A stretch of 38,221 nt of DNA, taken from positions 1 through 38,221 of the forward strand of contig CABTZX010000016.1 in NCBI GenBank assembly GCA_902489445.1, read 5' to 3'. The first letter of the stretch is position 1; each line of letters begins with the position of its first letter. This document shows, piece by piece, positions 16,348 through 24,745 of the stretch. A model generated the notes under the pieces. It worked only from the letters and a program-made list of their open reading frames with translations, ran no database searches and had not been told where the DNA came from. This DNA comes from an uncultured Bacteroidales bacterium. GTDB lineage: Bacteria; Bacteroidota; Bacteroidia; Bacteroidales; Porphyromonadaceae. The position numbers were made by a program, and so were the translations under genes.

Positions 16348-18327
16348 ATGGAACAAGAAGCCAAGAACAAAATTCCGGAGAACGCATATCGCGCTCTTAA
16401 CCCAGGAGAGGAGTACACGCCTTTAATGCCGTCCTCTGTTCGCCCCAAGGAAGTTACCCCCTACTCGGTGCTGATGGGCGTGCTGATGGCCATACTCTTT
16501 TCAGCCGCTTGTGCCTACTTAGGTCTTAAGGTAGGACAGGTTTTTGAAGCCGCCATTCCCATAGCTATTCTCGCAGTGGGAATCGGCTCGCTAAGCGGAA
16601 AGAAGAATATGCTCGGACAGAATGTGATTATTCAGTCCATCGGCGCTTCCAGCGGCGTTATTGTGGCAGGTGCCATCTTTACGCTACCGGCACTATACAT
16701 ATTGCAGCTGGAAGCGGGATTTTGGCAAATCTTCCTATCCTCACTATTAGGCGGATTCCTCGGTATCTTGCTGCTGATTCCATTCCGCAAATACTTCGTT
16801 CAAGAGATGCACGGCAAATATCCTTTCCCGGAAGCGACTGCTACTACCGAAGTGCTGGTAACTGGAGAAAATGCCGGAAAGCAAACTATTGTCCTTGCCA
16901 TTAGCGGACTGATCGGCGGATTATACGATTTTATCGTTGGTTCCATTGGTTTGTGGGGCGAAGAGCTCTCTACCCGAATGACCACTTGGGGCGCAAGCTT
17001 TGCCGATCGCGCCAAGATGGTGTTCAAAGTGAATACAGGCGCAGCGGTGCTGGGGTTAGGATACATTATCGGTTTGCCTTACGCTACTATCATCTGTGCC
17101 GGTTCTTTCCTCGTTTGGTTTGTACTTATTCCGCTTATCGGCTACTTTGCTCCCGGCATGACTTTGCCGGTTGGTGATGGTATTACTGCCACTTTGGGCA
17201 ATATGACTGCGGAACAGATCTTTGCCGCATATGCACGTCCCTTGGGGATTGGTGGTATAGCTATGGCGGGCATTATCGGCATTCTTCGGAGTTCCAAAAT
17301 CATTGGACGCGCCGTGAAGCTTGCCGCCACCGAATTCGGTGGTAAGCATGACAAAGTACTTGTCCCCAAACGTACCGAACAGGATCTTTCCATGCGCTTT
17401 ATCGTGCTGGCACTTGTTGCGGTTTTGGTAGCCGTGCTACTCTTCATCCAGTTTGGTGTGACCGGAAACATTTACCAAACACTCATATCTCTGCTCATCA
17501 TTTTCGTAATTACATTCCTCTTTACCACGGTAGCCGCAAACGCTATCGCTATTGTAGGGAGCAATCCTGTTTCGGGAATGACGCTGATGACACTTATTCT
17601 CACCAGCATTGCCTTGGTAGGCATTGGGCTGAACGGCGAAAAAGGGATGCTTGCTGCAATGGTCATAGGCGGAATTGTCTGCACCGCACTGTCGATGGCA
17701 GGTGGTTTTATTACCGACCTTAAGATAGGATACTGGTTGGGAACCACTCCAAAGAATCAGGAGCGTTGGAAGTTCCTCGGCACTACCGTATCGGCACTCA
17801 CTGTTGCCGGCGTTATGTTGGTACTTAATAAAGCATATGGGTTTGCAGGGGAACACGCATTAGTTGCGCCACAAGCCAACGCTATGGCAGCTGTTATTAA
17901 GCCACTTATGGAAGGAGGCGAAACGCCTTGGATACTTTACGGAGCCGGAGCTATTTTGGCTCTTATCCTAACCGCTATCAAGGTACCCGCTCTTCCCTTC
18001 GCACTGGGGATGTTCATTCCGTTGCAACTCAATACACCCCTGCTGATTGGCGGACTGGTTAGCCACCTCGTATCAAAACGCAGCAAGGATGCAACTCTGA
18101 ACAAACTTCGCAAAGACAAAGGAACGCTAATTGCTTCCGGTTTTATTGCTGGCGGAGCTCTTATGGGTGTTGTTAGCGCCATTCTAAAATTTGCCGGAGT
18201 AGAAATGATGCAAAAGGCTTGGTTGGAAACAAGTGCTTCCAATGTAGTTACCCTACTGGTTTACCTCGGCATCATTGCCTACTTCATTTTCGCTTCACTT
18301 CGTGTAAAAGAACCCTCAAAGCAGTAA
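16348..18327 (+). CDS. OPT-family oligopeptide transporter
   Basis: A 659-residue polytopic membrane protein with about 14-16 hydrophobic helices. Recognisable family segments are YLGLKVGQVFEAAIPIAILAVG (about 59-80), MHGKYPFPEATATTEVL (about 153-169), GLGYIIGLPYATIICAG, VGSNPVSGMTLMTLI and a late ALPFALGMFIPLQLNTPLLIGG. Bacterial OPT proteins are thought to import oligopeptides or metal chelates with protons. It starts 2 bp after the dehydratase gene and ends 10 bp before pepT, so cotranscription is likely. The pepT neighbour supports peptide uptake followed by cytoplasmic cleavage. Substrate is an inference. Confidence 0.94.
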   Translation: MEQEAKNKIPENAYRALNPGEEYTPLMPSSVRPKEVTPYSVLMGVLMAILFSAACAYLGLKVGQVFEAAIPIAILAVGIGSLSGKKNMLGQNVIIQSIGASSGVIVAGAIFTLPALYILQLEAGFWQIFLSSLLGGFLGILLLIPFRKYFVQEMHGKYPFPEATATTEVLVTGENAGKQTIVLAISGLIGGLYDFIVGSIGLWGEELSTRMTTWGASFADRAKMVFKVNTGAAVLGLGYIIGLPYATIICAGSFLVWFVLIPLIGYFAPGMTLPVGDGITATLGNMTAEQIFAAYARPLGIGGIAMAGIIGILRSSKIIGRAVKLAATEFGGKHDKVLVPKRTEQDLSMRFIVLALVAVLVAVLLFIQFGVTGNIYQTLISLLIIFVITFLFTTVAANAIAIVGSNPVSGMTLMTLILTSIALVGIGLNGEKGMLAAMVIGGIVCTALSMAGGFITDLKIGYWLGTTPKNQERWKFLGTTVSALTVAGVMLVLNKAYGFAGEHALVAPQANAMAAVIKPLMEGGETPWILYGAGAILALILTAIKVPALPFALGMFIPLQLNTPLLIGGLVSHLVSKRSKDATLNKLRKDKGTLIASGFIAGGALMGVVSAILKFAGVEMMQKAWLETSASNVVTLLVYLGIIAYFIFASLRVKEPSKQ

Positions 18328-18337
18328 ACTGACTGAT

Positions 18338-19564
18338 ATGGAAAGATTAGAAAAACGTCTCCTTCGCTACGTTGCTTACGATACACAAAGCGATGAGAAC
18401 AGCAACTCATTTCCCTCCACGGATAAGCAACTCATATTGCTTCGCCATTTAAAGAGCGAAATGGAACAGCTCGGACTTACCGAGGTGGCTATGGATAAAT
18501 ATGGGTACGTAACCGGAACCATACCCGCTTCTGAAGGATTTGAGTCCGCTCCGGTAATAGGATTTATCTCCCATGTGGATACCAGCCCCGATATGTCCGG
18601 TGCAAACGTGCATCCGCGCATCATTGAGTGTTACGATGGTAAGGATATTCCGCTCAACGATTCACTATCAATGACAGTAGAGGATTTTCCGGAACTTGCT
18701 TTTTTCAAAGGACATAGACTAATCACTACTGATGGTACTACCCTACTCGGAGCAGACGACAAAGCGGGCGTTACGGCCATAATGACCCTTGCCGATGAGC
18801 TTTTACATAACTCTTCCCACAAACACGGCAAAATCCGTATCGGCTTTACCCCGGATGAAGAAATTGGTAGAGGCGTTGACTACTTTGACGTTAAAGCGTT
18901 TGGAGCACAATATGCGTATACCGTGGACGGAGGTATGGAAGGCGAATTGGAATACGAAAACTTCAATGCGGCATCCGCCAAGATTACCATTCAGGGACGT
19001 AATATTCACCCGGGCAGTGCAAAGGGGAAAATGATTAACGCACTGCAAGTTGCATGTGATTTGCAGGCACTCCTACCGGTAGGAATGCGCCCGGAACTCA
19101 CGGAGCACTACGAAGGCTTTTTCCATCTTATCCATCTGAGCGGCAACGTTGAAAAGGCAGAGATGGCGTACATTATCCGAGATCATTCAAAAGAACTCTT
19201 TGAAGATAAGAAAGTTCTTCTTACAGCTGCCGTTCAATACCTAAACAAAATGTTTGGCAAGGAAGTAATTGTCCTTGAGTTACGGGATCAATACTACAAT
19301 ATGAAAGAGATGATTGAACCGCATCCGGAGGTAGTCTCACTCGCCGAGCAGGCTATGAAGGAAGCTGGTGTGGTACCGCAGATCAAGCCTATCCGTGGTG
19401 GCACGGACGGAGCTCGTCTCTCCTATATGGGATTGCCCTGCCCGAACCTCTTTACCGGGGGAATGAATTTCCACGGAAAGTTTGAGTATTGCTCGCTTAC
19501 AAGCCTTGAGAAGTGTTTTCACACGCTGCTTAACCTGACGCGCCTTTGGGCAGAACAAGCCTAA
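18338..19564 (+). CDS. pepT: Peptidase T (tripeptide aminopeptidase)
   Basis: PepT is a cytoplasmic di-zinc M20B peptidase that releases the N-terminal residue of tripeptides. The 408-residue protein has ISHVDTSPD with His79 and Asp81, GADDKAG with Asp140 bridging the metals, TPDEEIGRG with Glu174 (catalytic) and Glu175, TVDGG with Asp197, and the late NFHGKFE histidine. All expected ligands are visible and length is normal. It is the third gene in the dehydratase-OPT-pepT run; a 13-bp-stem hairpin follows. Confidence 0.96.
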   Translation: MERLEKRLLRYVAYDTQSDENSNSFPSTDKQLILLRHLKSEMEQLGLTEVAMDKYGYVTGTIPASEGFESAPVIGFISHVDTSPDMSGANVHPRIIECYDGKDIPLNDSLSMTVEDFPELAFFKGHRLITTDGTTLLGADDKAGVTAIMTLADELLHNSSHKHGKIRIGFTPDEEIGRGVDYFDVKAFGAQYAYTVDGGMEGELEYENFNAASAKITIQGRNIHPGSAKGKMINALQVACDLQALLPVGMRPELTEHYEGFFHLIHLSGNVEKAEMAYIIRDHSKELFEDKKVLLTAAVQYLNKMFGKEVIVLELRDQYYNMKEMIEPHPEVVSLAEQAMKEAGVVPQIKPIRGGTDGARLSYMGLPCPNLFTGGMNFHGKFEYCSLTSLEKCFHTLLNLTRLWAEQA

Positions 19565-19608
19565 AGGAAAGCACCTACGAGCAATCTGTAAAGATAGAAC
19601 CACACAAA

Positions 19609-19641
19609 AGCAGGGACGCACAGACGCTTGTGCGTCCCTGC
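19609..19641 (+). terminator. Long GC-rich hairpin after pepT
   Basis: GCAGGGACGCACA (19610-19622) pairs perfectly with TGTGCGTCCCTGC (19629-19641) around a 6-base loop. It begins 45 bp after the pepT stop. Only a weak AT-rich stretch follows. The AGGGACGCAC/GTGCGTCCCT arms recur at 27061-27084 and partly at 123-161. Confidence 0.65.
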
Positions 19642-19833
19642 CATACCGGTAATAATATATTTCAATAGATTCAAAAGGGGGATGGATTGCGGCTTTTAAT
19701 GAGCCATTTGATTCTATCCGATATTCTCTGAAAATTTGCTGCTGACACAACCAGCTCCTTTAAAGCTCTTAACAGTTTTACTGAGCAATTCGAACTGTTT
19801 TAGGGGGAAGGAGGATTTCGGCACTCTTTTTGT

Positions 19834-19841
19834 TATCTTTG
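19834..19841 (+). promoter_or_regulatory. -7 box for the aspS operon
   Basis: TATCTTTG followed by CG fits TAnnTTTG. It predicts a start near 19847 and a leader of about 65 nt before the aspS ATG. A T-rich stretch (CTTTTTG) lies immediately upstream rather than at -33. Confidence 0.6.
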
Positions 19842-19911
19842 CGAAGAAATTAGTAAGGAAAATGGGAAAAAGGTGTATCCATAGGATTCGCTTTTCCCCG
19901 AATGATTAGCA

Positions 19912-21672
19912 ATGTACAGAACAATAGATTGCGGTGCACTACGCATCGAAGACGTAGGCAAGAAAGTAACTCTTGCCGGATGGGTGAGCAAGGTACGCCG
20001 TTTGGGCGGGATGACCTTTGTAGACTTGCGAGATCGCTATGGTACAACCCAGCTGGTTTTTGACGGAGAAAGTGCCTCCTGCAACGAAATACTACATCAA
20101 ATCGGGCGCGAATGGGTGCTTCAGGCAGAAGGAACTGTACGCGAACGCTCCGCTAAGAATGCATCTTTGCCTACAGGCGATATAGAGGTGGAGATTTCTC
20201 AACTCAAGGTATTGAACCGAAGTGAGGTACCTCCTTTCACCATCGAGGATGTTTCGGACGGAGGAGATGATCTGCGGATGAAATATCGCTACTTGGACAT
20301 TCGTCGCGAACCGGTGAAGCGCAACCTTATTCTACGTCACAAAATGGCGTTGGAAGTTCGAAAATATATGGATTCGCTCGGTTTTGTGGAAATAGAAACA
20401 CCGATGCTGATCAAATCCACTCCGGAAGGAGCTCGCGACTTTGTGGTACCAAGCCGTATGAACAGCGGTGAATTCTACGCACTTCCGCAATCGCCTCAAA
20501 CGTTTAAGCAACTACTTATGGTAGCCGGAATGGATCGATACTTCCAAATCGTAAAGTGTTTCCGCGATGAAGATTTACGTGCGGACCGGCAACCGGAGTT
20601 CACACAAGTAGACTGCGAAATGAGTTTTGTAGAACGTGATGATATATTAACCACGTTCGAAGGCTTGGCTGCACATCTATTTGATACTATTCGGGGCGTG
20701 AAACTACCACTTCCTTTCCGCAGAATGAGCTGGGAAGAAGCCATGAGTCGCTATGGGAGCGACAAGCCTGACCTTCGTTTTGGAATGGAAATACAGGACG
20801 TTACCGAGCAGCTGAAGGGAAAAGGTATGTCGCTATTGGATGATGCCGCATACTCGGGTGCTATTGTTGTAGCGCAAAAAGCCTCCTACTCACGAAAACA
20901 GTTGGATGCTCTAACTGAATTTGTAAAGAAACCGCAGGTAGGTGCACATGGCTTGATTTGGATTAAGCTAAATGAAGATGGTACCTGCAAGAGCACGATT
21001 GATAAATTCTTCCCGCAAGAAACACTTCAAAGTTTGGCAAACGATCTAAAAGCAAAGCAAGGTGATCTTATTCTAGTGCTTACGGGTGCGGAACGTTACT
21101 CTGTTTTGAAGCAATTAGGTACGTTGCGCCTTCATATTGCTGACCTTGAAGGGATGAAAGATCCAAATCAATTTGAGTGCTTGTATGTAGTTGACTTTCC
21201 GCTTTTGGAGTGGGATGACGAAACACAGCGCTACTACGCTGTACACCATCCGTTTACGGCTCCCAAGCAAAGCGATATTGCTCTCTTGGATAGCGACCCG
21301 GGTCATGTAAAAGCGGATGCATATGATATGGTCATCAATGGCGTGGAAGTTGGTGGCGGTTCTATCCGTATACATAATTCCGCACTTCAGCACAAAATGT
21401 TTGAGCTTTTGGGTTTTGAAAAGGAAGATGCAGATGAACGGTTTGGCTTCTTAATGAATGCATTCCGCTACGGAGCTCCTCCTCACGGAGGCATTGCCTT
21501 TGGATTGGATCGCTGGGTTTCTATTATGGCGGGGCTGGATAGTATCCGCGATTGCATTGCGTTCCCCAAAAACAATGCCGGGCGAGACGTGATGATCGAT
21601 GCGCCTTCACGATTAGACGAGGAACAGCTCCAGGAACTGCATATCCGCGTTACCGCGCTACCAAAGCCCTGA
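19912..21672 (+). CDS. aspS: Aspartyl-tRNA synthetase
   Basis: AspS charges tRNA-Asp. The 586-residue protein has the N-terminal OB-fold anticodon domain (VTLAGWVSKVRRLGGMTFVDLRD), the class IIb core with FVEIETPMLIKSTPEGARDFVVPSR, the QSPQ.FKQLLM flipping segment, motif 2 FRDEDLRADRQPEFTQVD, the bacterial insertion domain (about 285-410) and motif 3 GIAFGLDRW. The bacterial-type insertion and length show it is the bacterial enzyme and not the archaeal form; whether it also charges tRNA-Asn is not visible. It heads a five-gene run, with its TGA overlapping the next ATG by 1 bp. Confidence 0.97.
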   Translation: MYRTIDCGALRIEDVGKKVTLAGWVSKVRRLGGMTFVDLRDRYGTTQLVFDGESASCNEILHQIGREWVLQAEGTVRERSAKNASLPTGDIEVEISQLKVLNRSEVPPFTIEDVSDGGDDLRMKYRYLDIRREPVKRNLILRHKMALEVRKYMDSLGFVEIETPMLIKSTPEGARDFVVPSRMNSGEFYALPQSPQTFKQLLMVAGMDRYFQIVKCFRDEDLRADRQPEFTQVDCEMSFVERDDILTTFEGLAAHLFDTIRGVKLPLPFRRMSWEEAMSRYGSDKPDLRFGMEIQDVTEQLKGKGMSLLDDAAYSGAIVVAQKASYSRKQLDALTEFVKKPQVGAHGLIWIKLNEDGTCKSTIDKFFPQETLQSLANDLKAKQGDLILVLTGAERYSVLKQLGTLRLHIADLEGMKDPNQFECLYVVDFPLLEWDDETQRYYAVHHPFTAPKQSDIALLDSDPGHVKADAYDMVINGVEVGGGSIRIHNSALQHKMFELLGFEKEDADERFGFLMNAFRYGAPPHGGIAFGLDRWVSIMAGLDSIRDCIAFPKNNAGRDVMIDAPSRLDEEQLQELHIRVTALPKP

Positions 21673-22772
21673 TGATACGAATAAAAGATGTGCTTTCCGT
21701 TCTGGAAGAGGCTTTTCCGCCTCTTTTGGCAGAGACGTGGGATCATTCCGGCTTACAGGTAGGGGATACTAATGCCACCTGCACCGGTGTACTAGTAGCG
21801 GTGGAAGCTACTGAATCTACGGTGGAAGAGTGTGCTCGCAAGGGATATAATCTTTTGGTCACACACCACCCTATTCTGTTTCATCCACTCTACCGCATTA
21901 CCCCTACCACATATCAGGAAAGAACCATCGCACTTGCGCTATGTAAAGGCATAACCATTTACGCTGCACACACCAATGCGGACAATGCTTGTGACGGACT
22001 AAACCGAATGTTGCTCCCGTACTTTGACGTACAAAAAACGGAAGCTTTAGAGGAAGTTACCGAACGCGTATCCAAACTGTCAGTTATGGTTCCTTCTGAG
22101 AACGCTGATTCGCTCAAAAATGCCCTCTTTGCAGCCGGAGCCGGACGTATCGGACAATACGAAAAGTGTGCTTATACCTTTGTGGGGGAGGGGCAATTCA
22201 AGCCATTGAGCGGAGCCAATCCATACATAGGAACAGAGGGATCTATAAGCAAAGTGACGGAGGCTTGTGTTTCGGTGCTTGTTCCCAATGAGCGTCTTAG
22301 CGTCGTTCTCGCCGCATTAAGAGAGGCTCACCCATACGAGGAGCCTGCTTACGATGTAATTCCATTGAAGAATGGACGTAGCGATGCGGCAAGTGGTCTA
22401 ATTGCTACCTTGCAGCAACCCATTACTGAGGATGAAGCTCTAAAACGCATTGCATCCATCGAACAGGTTAAATCCGTATCCCATTCACTTCCGCTCGGCC
22501 GTTCCGTGCAACGCATCGCTGTAGTGACGGGTAGCGGAGGGAGCTTTATGAACAAAGCAATAGCACGTGGAGCTGATTTGCTTCTAACGGGCGAAGCTCG
22601 TTATAACGACTATCTTGATGCCCAAGGGCGCATTCTGCTCGTTACTGTGGGGCATTGGGAAAGCGAGCAACCTGCAAGAGCCCTCTTTCATCGCGTGATC
22701 ACGCAGAAAATACCTAACTTTGCGATTGAAACTGCGGAGACTGATATAAATCCGATCCAATACAAACGATAA
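21672..22772 (+). CDS. Nif3-like dinuclear metal centre protein
   Basis: This 366-residue protein belongs to the Nif3/YqfO family of hexameric metal-binding proteins, some of which act as GTP cyclohydrolase-like enzymes; the true role is unsettled. It has the N-terminal half with VTHHPILFHPLYR (metal-binding His pair) and AAHTNADNA, a middle insertion resembling a PII/CutA domain (about 135-235) as in the long family form, and a C-terminal half with AVVTGSGGSFMNKAIARGADLLLTGEARYNDYLDA and GHWESE. The open frame starts at 21552 inside aspS, but the ATG at 21672 gives the normal N-terminus. It shares one base with the aspS stop. Confidence 0.92.
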   Translation: MIRIKDVLSVLEEAFPPLLAETWDHSGLQVGDTNATCTGVLVAVEATESTVEECARKGYNLLVTHHPILFHPLYRITPTTYQERTIALALCKGITIYAAHTNADNACDGLNRMLLPYFDVQKTEALEEVTERVSKLSVMVPSENADSLKNALFAAGAGRIGQYEKCAYTFVGEGQFKPLSGANPYIGTEGSISKVTEACVSVLVPNERLSVVLAALREAHPYEEPAYDVIPLKNGRSDAASGLIATLQQPITEDEALKRIASIEQVKSVSHSLPLGRSVQRIAVVTGSGGSFMNKAIARGADLLLTGEARYNDYLDAQGRILLVTVGHWESEQPARALFHRVITQKIPNFAIETAETDINPIQYKR

Positions 22773-22775
22773 GAT

Positions 22776-23747
22776 ATGGCAACCAAAAAGAGCGAAAAGG
22801 ATATACCTAACGAACAAATAGAAAAGGAAAAGAAGCCGGCAACAGCCAAAAAGGCTACGAAAACTACTGCAAAAAAGACTCCGGCAAAGAAGAGTTCTTC
22901 CAAGGCAGCTACCGACAAAAAGACTGCTACTACCGAAACAAAAACGGCAAAAACAGCAGAAAAAGCAGAAAAAGCGGAGACTCCAAAGGAAGAAGCACCC
23001 AAAACCCTTAATAAGGTTGAGGTAAAACTGCGTTCTGTAGCGCGGTTACAATCCGTTCTTTCCGCCATCGACAAGATTAAGACTTTGCGTGGAGAGCTTC
23101 CTCTTGAGGTACAAAACATCGAGGATAACCTTGCCGGCATACAGACCCGCTTGGACAACTACTCGGCTGCTGCAAAGGCTCTATCTACGTCCATCACCAA
23201 TGAACGCAATAAAATAAGCTCTTCGGCAGAATTGCTGGAAAAATATCGCCGTCAATTGGATCATGTTCGCAATAATCGCGAATATGATAGTTTGTCCAAG
23301 GAAATTGAATACCAAGATCTGGAACTTCAGCTTTCAGAAAAGCGAATAAAGGAATATACCGCTGAGCTCAATGCACGGAAAGAAGATATTTCCAAGCTAA
23401 AAGAAACTTATGAACTGCGCACAGGTGACCTTGCCGCTAAAAAAGGCGAATTAGACAAAATAATTACGGAAACGGAAGCGGAAGAGCAAAGGTTGCTTAA
23501 GGAGGCAAAAAGCCTTGAAAGTAACGTTGAAGACGAACGTTTGCTCAAAGCCTTCTATCGTATCCGCAATGCAGCGCACAATGGTCTTGCTGTAGTTCCG
23601 ATTGATCGTGATGCCTGCGGGGGATGTTTCAACCGCATTCCGCCACAGCGCCAGTTGGAAATAAGGCTTGCAAAAAAGATAATTGTTTGCGAGTATTGTG
23701 GCAGAATCGTAGTAGATCCGGATCTCTTCGCTGAAGAGACAAAATGA
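22776..23747 (+). CDS. C4-type zinc-ribbon coiled-coil protein with histone H1-like N-terminus
   Basis: The 323-residue protein has three parts. Residues 1-75 are Lys, Ala and Thr rich with repeated TAKK, PAKK and KAEKAE patterns, resembling histone H1 tails. Residues 85-265 are a long coiled-coil. The C-terminus has a zinc ribbon with Cys281-x2-Cys284 and Cys305-x2-Cys308 (ACGGC ... CEYC). The last two parts match the DUF164-type zinc-ribbon family often found next to Nif3 genes in Bacteroidetes, as here (3 bp away). Family members are thought to bind nucleic acid or act as chaperones, but no function is established. The basic extension suggests nucleic-acid binding. It overlaps tilS by 4 bp. 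Confidence 0.88.
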   Translation: MATKKSEKDIPNEQIEKEKKPATAKKATKTTAKKTPAKKSSSKAATDKKTATTETKTAKTAEKAEKAETPKEEAPKTLNKVEVKLRSVARLQSVLSAIDKIKTLRGELPLEVQNIEDNLAGIQTRLDNYSAAAKALSTSITNERNKISSSAELLEKYRRQLDHVRNNREYDSLSKEIEYQDLELQLSEKRIKEYTAELNARKEDISKLKETYELRTGDLAAKKGELDKIITETEAEEQRLLKEAKSLESNVEDERLLKAFYRIRNAAHNGLAVVPIDRDACGGCFNRIPPQRQLEIRLAKKIIVCEYCGRIVVDPDLFAEETK

Positions 23748-24733
23748 CGTTGCGTATGCCACGCGCTGTTTATCAGCATCCGTTGATGCAGCGCGCTAAG
23801 GAAACAATCGAAAGGGAGCTTAGTTTGGCTCCTAACGAACCTATTTTGGTAGCTCTTAGCGGGGGAGCAGATTCCGTTGCTCTACTAAGAGCTATGCTTT
23901 TTATGTGTTTTCCTGTGGCAGTGGCACATTGTAACTTTCATCTCCGTGGCGACGAAAGTAACCGAGACGAAGCTTTTGTGGTTGATTTATGCCGTCATTT
24001 TGACCTAAAACTGAGTAAGACGGATTTTGACACAAATGCATATGCAGCTCAAAATGGTGTTTCAATTGAAGTGGCTGCACGCGACCTTCGATACCAATTC
24101 TTCGATGTTTGTTTGGACGAACAGGGCTATTCGTTTGTAGCCGTAGCACATCACCTTGAGGATAATATCGAAACGTTTTTCGGAAATCTCGCAAACGGAT
24201 GTGGCATTAAGGGGTTAAAGGCTATTCCCCCCAAACGGGATCGTATTGTCCGCCCTCTTATTGATGTGCCGCACGAGGATATTATCAGCTTCCTACAACT
24301 GATTGATCAGCCTTACTGCACGGATTCGTCAAACTCCGATACCTCCATCCGTCGCAACTATATTCGCCATAATATACGCCCTCTGTTCAATCGCCTCAAT
24401 CCTTCGTTTCCACAAGCTATGGCACGCACTATAGCGAACTTACGCGAAAGCGACCGACTATTGGATTGGGCTCTTACCGAACAACTACAACGAACCGCTT
24501 TATCCACTGAGGGATCGGTATATAACGCTCGTGCCATAGCGGCTTCACCCGCTCCGGTAAGCCTACTATTCGCACTCCTTAGCCCATTGGGTTTTACACG
24601 AATACGTATTGTTCCCTTTGCGGAACAATTACTTAATCCCGAACCGGCCACCATAGAAAGTGCTACTCATAAGGTAGTTCGTCGTGGCGGGAAACTATAC
24701 ATCAGCTCAATTACTCCCCAAGGAATCAAATAA
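23744..24733 (+). CDS. tilS: tRNA(Ile)-lysidine synthetase TilS, short form
   Basis: TilS converts C34 of the CAU-anticodon tRNA-Ile to lysidine so that it reads AUA and carries Ile. The PP-loop SGGADSV (39-45), the family segment HCNFHLRGDESNRDEAFV, the AHHLEDNIETFFGNLANGCGIKGL segment and a DSSNSDTSIRRNYIRHNIRP motif are all present. The protein has 329 residues, whereas relatives commonly have 420-460, and the usual C-terminal tRNA-acceptor-binding domain is largely missing. The frame ends cleanly before the next gene, so it looks like a natural short form and not a visible frameshift. ATG at 23744 overlaps the previous stop by 4 bp. Confidence 0.93.
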   Translation: MTLRMPRAVYQHPLMQRAKETIERELSLAPNEPILVALSGGADSVALLRAMLFMCFPVAVAHCNFHLRGDESNRDEAFVVDLCRHFDLKLSKTDFDTNAYAAQNGVSIEVAARDLRYQFFDVCLDEQGYSFVAVAHHLEDNIETFFGNLANGCGIKGLKAIPPKRDRIVRPLIDVPHEDIISFLQLIDQPYCTDSSNSDTSIRRNYIRHNIRPLFNRLNPSFPQAMARTIANLRESDRLLDWALTEQLQRTALSTEGSVYNARAIAASPAPVSLLFALLSPLGFTRIRIVPFAEQLLNPEPATIESATHKVVRRGGKLYISSITPQGIK

Positions 24734-24745
24734 AACTAACGTAAT

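Larger units (their letters stand above)
19565..19911. other. Spacer between pepT and aspS
   Basis: This 347-bp stretch contains the pepT terminator hairpin (19609-19641), an AT-rich middle in which I see no gene, and the aspS promoter box at 19834-19841. Confidence 0.65.

Noticed and set aside
21552..21671. N-terminal extension of the Nif3-like protein
   Set aside because: It lies within aspS in another frame; the ATG at 21672 starts the conserved domain.
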